A DNA stretch of 64,000 nt, from the NCBI GenBank assembly GCA_963826505.1, contig CAWGXG010000008.1, positions 620,001-684,000 of the forward strand. Direction: 5' to 3'. Positions 35,572 to 42,470 of this stretch are shown here, one piece after another. Source of the DNA: CAWGXG01 sp963826505. GTDB lineage: Bacteria; Chloroflexota; Anaerolineae; Aggregatilineales; Aggregatilineaceae. A program made the position numbers and the translations under genes. Position 1 is the first letter of the stretch, and each line of letters begins with the position of its first letter. A model generated the notes under the pieces. It ran no database searches. It was not told the DNA's origin and worked only from the letters and a program-made list of their open reading frames with translations.

Positions 35572-36486
35572 ATGAGCGAGCACCAAAGTGTTGAATTCGC
35601 CGCTGAAAGCAGTGGCGAACGGATCGACAAAATCCTGGCGGCGCGGTTTGATGCGCTGTCCCGTGCCCAGATTCAGGTCATGATTCGCGATGGGTTGGTG
35701 ACCGTGGACGGCAAGGCCGTGAAAGCGTCACACCGCGTGGAAAGCGGGGCGGTGATACAAGTCATGCTGGCCATCCCGCAGGTGGAGCAGGTTCCCCAGC
35801 CTGAGGATGTGCCGTTGGCCGTATTGTACGAAGACGAGCAAGTCGCCGCGGTGGACAAACCGGCGGGTATGGTTGTTCATCCGGCCTATGGCCACGAGTC
35901 TGGGACGCTGGTGAACGCAATCCTGGCGCGTTGGCCTCATATTGCGGATTTTAGCGAGCCGGGCCGGGCTGGAATCGTACACCGGCTCGACAAAGACACC
36001 TCCGGTGTGATCCTGATCGCAAAGACGGCCGAAGCGTTGGATCATCTGCGCAACCAATTTAAGAACCGGGAAGTGCACAAGCGTTATATCGCTTTGGTGG
36101 ATGGCTTGCCAGAGACGCCCGAAGGATTGATCGACGCGCCAATTGGCCGCGATCCAAAGCAGCGCAAACGTATGGCCGTAGCACGTGATGGTCGCGAAGC
36201 TGTCACCGAGTTTCATATATTGGAATACTATGACCAGCACACGCTGCTTGAAGTATTCCCCCGTACCGGACGCACTCACCAGATTCGCGTGCATCTGGCC
36301 TTCATTGGCCATCCGGTCGTGGGCGATACGGTATACGGCCTGCGCAAGCAGCGCATCAAACTCAAGCGCTTTTTTCTGCACGCCGCGTCGATCACGTTTG
36401 TGTCGCCTGCTTCGGGCGACGAACTTACCGTCGAGGCTCCGCTGCCCGGTCCGCTGCAGAACATTCTCGACAAGCTGCCGCGCTGA
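35572..36486 (+). CDS. RluA-family pseudouridine synthase
   Basis: A 304-residue enzyme of the RluA/RluD branch. An S4 RNA-binding domain occupies about 12-65 (GERIDKILAARFDALSRAQI). The catalytic domain has VVHPAYGH and the active-site Asp140 in HRLDKDTSG, then the RTHQIRVH motif. It isomerises uridine to pseudouridine in RNA, most likely 23S rRNA as in RluD. A gagag ribosome binding site precedes the ATG. Confidence 0.93.
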   Translation: MSEHQSVEFAAESSGERIDKILAARFDALSRAQIQVMIRDGLVTVDGKAVKASHRVESGAVIQVMLAIPQVEQVPQPEDVPLAVLYEDEQVAAVDKPAGMVVHPAYGHESGTLVNAILARWPHIADFSEPGRAGIVHRLDKDTSGVILIAKTAEALDHLRNQFKNREVHKRYIALVDGLPETPEGLIDAPIGRDPKQRKRMAVARDGREAVTEFHILEYYDQHTLLEVFPRTGRTHQIRVHLAFIGHPVVGDTVYGLRKQRIKLKRFFLHAASITFVSPASGDELTVEAPLPGPLQNILDKLPR

Positions 36487-36596
36487 ACGCAGGCCGGCCT
36501 TCATGAGAAGGTGCTTAGAGAGCGTGGCCATCTCCTGATGCCGGCCTTATAGTCTGAAAAGAGAAATCCCTGATTTCACGCGCAAAGAAGGAACGC

Positions 36597-37085
36597 ATGG
36601 GTGATCGTAGTGTAGATGTGGCAGTGCAAGCGCCTGATTTTACGCTAACCGATACGACAGGCAGGGAAGTCCGGCTGTCCGACTTTCGCAATCATCAGCA
36701 TGTTGTCCTGGTGCTCAATCGCGGCTTCATGTGACCCTACTGCCGCGCGCACATGGCGCAGTTGCGCCAGGATTACGAAGAGTTCAAGACGCGGAACGCT
36801 GAGATTCTCGTAGTGGGTCCGGAAAACCGCAAGGCGTTTCGCCGCTACTGGCAGGCGGAACACCTGCCGTTTGTCGGGTTGGCTGATCCCAAACACGACG
36901 TTGCCAGGCTGTTTGGGCAACAGGTCAAATGGCTGAAGTTAGGCCGGATGCCCGCGCTGCTGGTCATCGACAAACAGGGACAGGTCCATTATCGCCATTA
37001 CGGTGACGCGATGAGCGATATTCCACCCAACTCCGAGATTTTGGCCGTGCTGGATTCGCTGAACCAATCACCAGAAACCGCCTAA
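36597..37085 (+). CDS. Peroxiredoxin-like selenoprotein (in-frame TGA = Sec46)
   Basis: A 162-residue AhpC/TSA-type redoxin, read through an in-frame TGA at 36732-36734. The frame starts at ATG 36597 after aagaagga and opens with the peroxiredoxin-like VQAPDFTLTDTTGREVRLSDF. At residue 46 the TGA stands where the first Cys of a CxxC redox motif is expected, giving RGFM-Sec-PYCRAHMAQLRQ. The frame continues to 37085 with normal family features (VVGPENRKAF, ADPKHDVARLFG, MPALLVIDKQGQVHYRHYG). A perfect hairpin follows 19 bases later. If TGA were a plain stop, only a useless 45-residue peptide would be made. A substitution error is the alternative, though it would have to hit this exact codon. 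Confidence 0.78.
36754..36769 (+). promoter_or_regulatory. Putative bacterial SECIS element
   Basis: tggcgc and gcgcca form a perfect six-base stem with apical loop agtt. The loop begins 26 bases after the TGA (25 bases between) and carries G at its second position. These match the known bacterial requirement for a small stem with a G in the first two loop positions about 16-37 bases after UGA, recognised by SelB. No selA, selB, selC or selD gene is in the window. Confidence 0.62.
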
Positions 37086-37192
37086 TCGGTCAGATTGCAG
37101 CCCGAATGTGCGCGCTCCGTCTGTTGGATTGCGGTGGCCGCATCCAGATTGATTACCGTATCTCGCTCATGTGTTCTGGTCGCCCTCCCGAT

Positions 37193-37228
37193 TTGACAAT
37201 TCCCCCTATTTAAGGCTACATTAAGGCT
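37193..37228 (+). promoter_or_regulatory. Promoter with overlapping direct repeat
   Basis: TTGACA (37193-37198) and TACATT (37217-37222) are 18 bases apart, about 70 bases before the nitrilase-family gene. The direct repeat ttaaggct occurs at 37210-37217 and 37221-37228, an 11-base period typical of OmpR/PhoB-type operator sites, and covers the -10. Confidence 0.5.
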
Positions 37229-37293
37229 CTGACGAGACCTATCTTCAACTCGGCACGGCGACCGATAACCCATTCCCCTGATGAGGAGTTCCC

Positions 37294-38130
37294 ATGCGTG
37301 AAATTACCATCGCAACTGTCCAGATGAAACCGGCTTTGGGTGAGCCGGAAGATAATCTTGTGAAGATGTCCGATTTCGTATCCAAGATTGCGTCACAGCA
37401 AAAGGTGGACTTGATTGTGTTCCCTGAGCTGGTAACGAGTGGCTACGAGTTGGGAGTGAAGTTCACCGAGCTGGCGCAGCGTATTCCCGGCCCAACGGTC
37501 AATCTGATGTCTCAGCGCGCGGCTGAGTTCGGCGTGTATATTGCGTTTGGACTGGTGACGAAAGAGCGTGTGGAGAGCGTGCTCTTCAACTCGGCGGCAC
37601 TGGTTGGTCCTGACGGTGAACTGGTTGGCAGCTATAACAAGGTTCATCTGCGCGGTGAGGAACGCATGGCGTTTCGTGAAGGGTTCCGCCTGCCTGTGTT
37701 CGAGACTGAGATCGGGAATATTGGCCTGATGCTGGGGTGGGACCTGGCCTATCCAGAAGTGGCGCGCTCGCTGACTCTGGATGGTTCCGACCTGCTGTGC
37801 GTGCTGGCCAACTGGGAAACCGCCCAGATTGAAGAGTGGCGTACCTACGTCCGTGCGCGCGCGTTCGAAAACGCGCTGTATGTCGCGGCTTCCAACCGCG
37901 TGGGCGAAGACGTGACGCTCAATTTTGGCGGCGAGAGCATGATTGTCGGCCCGCGTGGCAAGATTTACGCCTCGCTCGCCGAAGAGAAGGATCCCGAAAG
38001 TGGCGAGCCGCGTGAGGGGTACTGCGTGGCGCGTGTGGATCTGGACGAAGTGCGGAAGTGCCGTGAGGAGTTCCAAACCCTTCAGACGCGCCAGCCCGCC
38101 GTCTATCGGACGATTGTCAAGCGGTACTAG
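37294..38130 (+). CDS. Nitrilase-superfamily protein lacking the catalytic Cys
   Basis: A 278-residue carbon-nitrogen hydrolase fold. The catalytic Glu is present as Glu45 in FPELVTSGYE and the Lys as Lys116 in YNKVHL. At the nucleophile position, where members have a Cys followed by aromatic-Asp and later PE, this protein reads LMLGWDLAYPE, so Gly148 replaces Cys. Length and all flanking motifs are otherwise normal (YVRARAFENALYVAASNRVG). It therefore looks like a pseudo-enzyme or ligand-binding relative rather than an amidase. A ggag ribosome binding site precedes the ATG. The protein downstream is a small membrane protein. Confidence 0.85.
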   Translation: MREITIATVQMKPALGEPEDNLVKMSDFVSKIASQQKVDLIVFPELVTSGYELGVKFTELAQRIPGPTVNLMSQRAAEFGVYIAFGLVTKERVESVLFNSAALVGPDGELVGSYNKVHLRGEERMAFREGFRLPVFETEIGNIGLMLGWDLAYPEVARSLTLDGSDLLCVLANWETAQIEEWRTYVRARAFENALYVAASNRVGEDVTLNFGGESMIVGPRGKIYASLAEEKDPESGEPREGYCVARVDLDEVRKCREEFQTLQTRQPAVYRTIVKRY

Positions 38131-38178
38131 CCACGAAGCAGGGTGGTTGATCGGACAAAGCAGTGCGAGGACCAGGGG

Positions 38179-38421
38179 ATGAGCGAAGGGCAGCACGATT
38201 CCGGGCAGCGTGACGATCGGGTCGAATACGTGGGATCGCCGACCCAGTTCGCTGACACTCAAGAAGTTCCGGAGTGGGTAGGGCTTGCTGCTAAGGTCCT
38301 GTTCTTCTTGCCGACGGCCATGGTGACCGCCACAACGATCCCCATCGTGATGATTGTTCTGACGCTGCTGGTGTGCGTTGGGGCGTGTGTGTTTGCGTCG
38401 ACCGTCTCGTCGCTGTTCTGA
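38179..38421 (+). CDS. Small single-pass membrane protein
   Basis: An 80-residue protein with a polar N-terminal half and a long hydrophobic C-terminal segment from about 30 onward (VGLAAKVLFFLPTAM and IPIVMIVLTLLVCVGACVF), giving one or two spans. I do not recognise it. The ATG at 38179 follows aggg. It begins 48 bases after the nitrilase-family gene and is probably co-transcribed. Confidence 0.6.
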   Translation: MSEGQHDSGQRDDRVEYVGSPTQFADTQEVPEWVGLAAKVLFFLPTAMVTATTIPIVMIVLTLLVCVGACVFASTVSSLF

Positions 38422-38460
38422 GCGGGTTGCGGTCTAGTGAGACATTATGAGATTAATCTC

Positions 38461-38493
38461 GCCCGACGTACTATATACGCCGGGCGGGTTTTT
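38461..38493 (+). terminator. Rho-independent terminator
   Basis: gcccg-a-cgta and tacg-c-cgggc form a stem with one mismatch, followed after three Gs by five Ts. It lies between the small membrane gene and the threonine aldolase start and argues against any upstream start for the latter. Confidence 0.75.
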
Positions 38494-38518
38494 GACCCCG
38501 TGGGAGCAATCAAATTCG

Positions 38519-39556
38519 ATGAATGTGATAGATTTGCGGAGTGATACAGTAAGCTGGCCCACGCCGGAAATGCGGCAAGCTATGGCGGCGGCAGAAGTTG
38601 GTGACGATGTGTTGGGCGATGACCCAACGGTTAACCGGCTCCAAGAGGAAGCCGCTCGGCGCTTGGGTAAGGAAGCCGGGTTGTTTGTCACCAGTGGTAC
38701 GATGGGCAACCTCGTCGCGGTCCTGACGCACTGCGGGCGCGGAGACGAGGTCATCCTGGGCGACAAAGCGCATACGTTTGTGTATGAAGTGGGCGGGATC
38801 GCGGCTCTGGGGGGCGTCATGCCCCACACAGTCCCCGTGCAGCCTGATGGCACATTACCTTTGGACGCCATCCAAGGCGCTGTTCGGGGCGACAATATCC
38901 ATTTTCCCCGCACGCGCCTGATCGCGTTGGAAAATACGCAGGGGACGGTCGGCGGTATTCCGATCACGAAGGCGTATACGGACGCGGTGGGCGAAATTGC
39001 GCAGGCGCGGGACGTCGCCTTGCATATTGATGGGGCGCGTATCTTCAACGCCGCGACCGCGCTGCGCTGCGATGTGGCCGACCTGGTAGCGGCGGCAGAC
39101 AGCGTCACATTCTGTTTGTCAAAAGGATTGTGCGCGCCGGTCGGTTCGGTGTTGGTCGGCACAGAAGAGTTCATTAGCAAGGCGCGCCGCATTCGCAAAG
39201 TGTTGGGTGGTGGGATGCGTCAGGTCGGCATTCTGGCCGCGGCGGGTCTGATCGCCCTGGAAAAGATGACGTTGCGCCTGGGCGAAGATCATGCGAATGC
39301 GCGGCGTTTGGCCGATGGGCTGGCCAACATGCGGCAGATCGAAGTCGATTTCAGCCGCGTGCAGACCAATATGGTGTTTTTCGGTCTGCGTGACGATGTT
39401 ACTCTCAGCGCACCGCAGGTGGCGGAACGGTTGAAAGCGGACAATATCCTGATGATGGCTATGGACGACCGGCGTTTTCGCGCGGTAACCCATTATTGGG
39501 TGAAACCTGAACATATCGACCAGGTCCTGGTGGCGCTGCAAAGGGTGCTGGCGTGA
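38519..39556 (+). CDS. Low-specificity L-threonine aldolase
   Basis: A 345-residue PLP enzyme of fold type I that cleaves L-threonine or allo-threonine to glycine and acetaldehyde. Characteristic stretches are DLRSDTVSWPTPEM at the N-terminus, DDVLGDDPTV, LENTQGTVGG, HIDGARIFNAA and the PLP-binding Lys202 in FCLSKGLCAPVGS. The ATG at 38519 is used because family members begin with this motif and a terminator lies just upstream. The stop overlaps the next GTG start. Confidence 0.93.
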   Translation: MNVIDLRSDTVSWPTPEMRQAMAAAEVGDDVLGDDPTVNRLQEEAARRLGKEAGLFVTSGTMGNLVAVLTHCGRGDEVILGDKAHTFVYEVGGIAALGGVMPHTVPVQPDGTLPLDAIQGAVRGDNIHFPRTRLIALENTQGTVGGIPITKAYTDAVGEIAQARDVALHIDGARIFNAATALRCDVADLVAAADSVTFCLSKGLCAPVGSVLVGTEEFISKARRIRKVLGGGMRQVGILAAAGLIALEKMTLRLGEDHANARRLADGLANMRQIEVDFSRVQTNMVFFGLRDDVTLSAPQVAERLKADNILMMAMDDRRFRAVTHYWVKPEHIDQVLVALQRVLA

Positions 39557-40332
39557 CTTTTCTGCCCCATGATCCAGACGACCCGCAAGATGAGGTCGAG
39601 CCACGGCGTATGATGCTGCCGCGCGATCGTCGTCTGCGCAGTGGCCCTCCTCAGGCGATCCCGGTGCGGCGCGATGAGCGCGACCTCGATGACGATGACC
39701 CGGACGAACACGCTACGCGCAGCATGCGCCAGGACCTGGACCCGGTCTTTGGGTACATCCTGGCTATGGCGCTAAGCGTTGGCCTGACTCCCATCCCGGC
39801 CAGCACACGTTACGTGCTGCTGTGGACGTTCATGGCGGCGATGGGCGGGATGGCGTTTTTGTTGGGTAGCGGCATCCGGCTGAAGGTGACCGATCCAGGC
39901 GACCTGTTGTGGGGTATTGGCCTGGGGATCTTCACCGGCGGCGCCATGATGTTGGTTGGATCGGACACGCTGAAGACAGCCTCAGAACGATTGTTTGGGG
40001 CGGGCGGTGCCCTGACCGATAGCTGGGTCTTTCAGGCGACGATTTTTGTGATGCCGGTCGCGGAGGCGCTGTTCTTTCGCGGCGCGATGCAGCGCGTCCA
40101 CCCGATACCGGTGGTCGCTATCATGGCGAGTATCTGGTCGATGTTGATGTTTTTTCCTAACCTGGGACTGGGCGAAGCGCCGGTGGTTGGCGTAGTCTTT
40201 GGGACAGCGTTGGTGCTGCTCAATTTTCTGTACAGTTACGTCAACTGGCGGCACGGGTTAGCTGCCAGTTTCTTCTGCCAGATCTGCGCGGGAACACTGC
40301 TGCTGCTCGTGCCCAGATTGATCGGTTTCTAG
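39553..40332 (+). CDS. CPBP-like membrane protein, degenerate motif
   Basis: A 259-residue membrane protein with a charged N-terminal tail of about 60 residues and six or so predicted spans. PVAEALFFRGAMQ resembles motif 1 of the CPBP (CAAX protease/bacteriocin-immunity) family, but the second Glu of EExxxR is Ala, and the usual His of motif 2 is not evident in WSMLMFFPNLG. It may be a non-proteolytic relative. The start is a GTG that overlaps the aldolase stop (GTGA). Its stop overlaps that of the convergent deacetylase-like gene. Confidence 0.7.
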   Translation: MTFLPHDPDDPQDEVEPRRMMLPRDRRLRSGPPQAIPVRRDERDLDDDDPDEHATRSMRQDLDPVFGYILAMALSVGLTPIPASTRYVLLWTFMAAMGGMAFLLGSGIRLKVTDPGDLLWGIGLGIFTGGAMMLVGSDTLKTASERLFGAGGALTDSWVFQATIFVMPVAEALFFRGAMQRVHPIPVVAIMASIWSMLMFFPNLGLGEAPVVGVVFGTALVLLNFLYSYVNWRHGLAASFFCQICAGTLLLLVPRLIGF

Positions 40333-41105
40333 GCTTTAGGTTTGCGTAACGGTCTAGTACGCCTGACCACCGGCAGAACATGGGCGCCGATGCGCTGTCG
40401 CCAGCGGTAATAAGTGGCGCTTAACGGGCTGGCAAACCACTGGTGCGGGTGAAAAGTTACGTACAGCCCGGTCTGACGGCCCTGGCAGGCTTCTAGCGCC
40501 TCAGATAGGGTTATGGCCTGGCCCATGTTACCGGGGGCGGGGATGTCGTAGTGGCGCCAATGCCAATAGGCGTCGGAAATGTACACCACGCGCGAAAAAT
40601 CGATGCTAAGAGTTGTCTCCCCGATGATATCCGCCTGTGTGAGCAGTTCTGGCTGCTGTACAAGCAGATCTCGATTCGATCGGTAGGTGGGCGAGGCGGG
40701 TGGGCTGCCGTGGGCTGCTACCGTGCTCACCTGGACGCCTTCACGACGCAGCGCGGCGATATGCTCCACAAACAGGGCACCCGCCCGGTCGAAATCTCCC
40801 CTGCATGTGTCGAGAGTCTCGAAATGGTATCCTACCTCATGACCAAGGGCAGCGACGTTGTAAATTGTTTCAAGATCGAAGCCGGTAGCGTGATGACGGA
40901 AATAGAAAGACCCCCGCAGCGCGTGAGAATGCGCCAATTGCGCCAGGTGGATCGCATGGGATTCGCGGTAGTCCACATCAAAGCGCAAGATGACAAACAT
41001 GCCGGGTACTTGCTCGGTCTGCCGTAGATAATCAGTTACGGTGAACGTCGGCTTGCTGGAAACAGCTTGGCAGAACGCGTCAAACGTGGAATAGGTGAAA
41101 GGCAT
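40329..41105 (-). CDS. Polysaccharide deacetylase-like protein
   Basis: A 258-residue protein with a NodB/carbohydrate-esterase-4-like core: RFDVDYRESHA supplies the acidic metal site, GSFYFR and GHEVGYHFETLD follow as the family's later motifs, and TFHPHQWF lies near the end. It has no signal peptide, so it may act on a cytoplasmic or lipid-linked substrate. It is the downstream gene of the lipoprotein that starts at 42452, six bases apart. Confidence 0.72.
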   Translation of the reverse strand: MPFTYSTFDAFCQAVSSKPTFTVTDYLRQTEQVPGMFVILRFDVDYRESHAIHLAQLAHSHALRGSFYFRHHATGFDLETIYNVAALGHEVGYHFETLDTCRGDFDRAGALFVEHIAALRREGVQVSTVAAHGSPPASPTYRSNRDLLVQQPELLTQADIIGETTLSIDFSRVVYISDAYWHWRHYDIPAPGNMGQAITLSEALEACQGRQTGLYVTFHPHQWFASPLSATYYRWRQRIGAHVLPVVRRTRPLRKPKA

Positions 41106-41111
41106 GCGGGG

Positions 41112-42452
41112 CTATCCTGATAGCTGCCAGATGCGCAGATGTTCCAAACGGCAGGTGGCCGGGACGCTGCGCGCATAACAGAAAAAGGCGACCGATCCGC
41201 TGTCGAACGATGTGTCCTGAAAAGTTTTGACGGTTTCGCCGTTGATGGCCAGTGTAATGGTGCCATCGGCGGAGGATTGCAGAAAGAGGGTGTTGCTCGT
41301 CGCGCCCGGTCGTACGGCGGGGTATGGCGTCCAGTTCTGAATCTCGATCTGGCTGCGGTTGCGCAGAATCACAGCCGCCCGGTATTCGCCAGTGTTGGAG
41401 ACGCCGAAATAGTCAAAGTTGTAATCATCCTGGTAGTTGAACCAAATGCCATAGCGCGCGTCGACCACATCCTCCTCGACGAGCCGGATGACGGCCTCCA
41501 CGCGGTAGTTGCTCAGCCACAACCCCTCTGCGGACCCCCACGATAGCCCAAATTCGCGCTTAACGATATCTGTGAGACGGATTTCATAGGCCCCGTCTGT
41601 GAGGCGGTTGGAATAGGTACTGTCCTGGCCCTCAAACCAGGTCAGCGTGCTGCTGCCATTGTCGAAGTCTTCGTCCACGATCAGGGCATAGGCGTCTGAA
41701 GGTGTGGCGGAGATCTTATCAGGCGTGAGTGTGGGGATCAGCGCGGCCTCTTCGGCGGAAATGAACTGCACGGTGTAGACAGCGTACATGCCTGCGTCGG
41801 GCGCGCGTTGAGAGTCCAGCCCGATGTCCCAGTTTTGATCGGCGTGGAACGTGACCATAAGCTGGCTGAGCACGTCGATCTCGCCAAACCAATCGTACAA
41901 AGCACTGTCGGAGGTGTCGATCACAGCCGCCAACGGATCGTCCGCCGGATCGCCATGCGCCAACCAGTTGCGGAATCCGAATCCCAGGCTGGCGGCCAGT
42001 GCCTCGATCCCGAATGATTCGCTGGTGATGTAGTGTGTGTTGTGGACGGCCAGGAGCCACAAGCTGATACTGGTCGTGTCTTCGCCCAGGCCGATTTCGA
42101 GCGGCGAAGGAGTCAGATCGATCTCGTCGCTTAGGACGCCGGAGCGGTTGGCTGGATAGAGCAAGTATGAATACGTGCCGAGTGGATCGGCCAGCACGGC
42201 GAAAATCTGGACATCGTGATCAGTTGGACGGTTGAGCAGCTTGATGGATGGCACCGTGACGCGCAGGCGAGACCCGGTCGGGAACGTCCCGTTGACGCGC
42301 AGCATATCTGCCCCCGGCGTGGGTGGGGGAGTGTTCGACACTGTTGCCGTTTCGGACAAACTATCGGGCGAGTTCTGGGAAGTGCATCCCAGCAGCACGC
42401 TGACCAGGCAGAGATAGCATAGGCCTGCTTTCAGCCAAGAGCGATTCATCAT
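41112..42452 (-). CDS. Lipoprotein with LamG/concanavalin-like C-terminal domain
   Basis: A 446-residue lipoprotein with the lipobox VLLGC and Cys23 as lipid site. A Ser/Thr/Pro linker follows. The C-terminal third (about 255-445) has the jelly-roll pattern of LamG-like sugar-binding domains (DEDFDNGSSTLTWFEGQDS, NYRVEAVIRLVEE, GIWFNYQDDYNFDYFGVS). Two successive ATG codons start the gene. It probably binds a glycan at the outer surface. It lies between the large helical protein gene and the deacetylase-like gene on the same strand. Confidence 0.72.
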   Translation of the reverse strand: MMNRSWLKAGLCYLCLVSVLLGCTSQNSPDSLSETATVSNTPPPTPGADMLRVNGTFPTGSRLRVTVPSIKLLNRPTDHDVQIFAVLADPLGTYSYLLYPANRSGVLSDEIDLTPSPLEIGLGEDTTSISLWLLAVHNTHYITSESFGIEALAASLGFGFRNWLAHGDPADDPLAAVIDTSDSALYDWFGEIDVLSQLMVTFHADQNWDIGLDSQRAPDAGMYAVYTVQFISAEEAALIPTLTPDKISATPSDAYALIVDEDFDNGSSTLTWFEGQDSTYSNRLTDGAYEIRLTDIVKREFGLSWGSAEGLWLSNYRVEAVIRLVEEDVVDARYGIWFNYQDDYNFDYFGVSNTGEYRAAVILRNRSQIEIQNWTPYPAVRPGATSNTLFLQSSADGTITLAINGETVKTFQDTSFDSGSVAFFCYARSVPATCRLEHLRIWQLSG

Positions 42453-42470
42453 TGGCTCCGAATCAAGCGG

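Noticed and set aside
36489..36536. Repeated gccggcctt around the gap before the redoxin gene
   Set aside because: Two copies of a nine-base GC palindrome-rich word can arise by chance; no T run makes it a terminator.
36753..37085. A shorter redoxin starting at the internal ATG 36753
   Set aside because: It would lack the N-terminal strands and the CxxC site, although the upstream in-frame sequence with a good ribosome binding site encodes exactly those parts.
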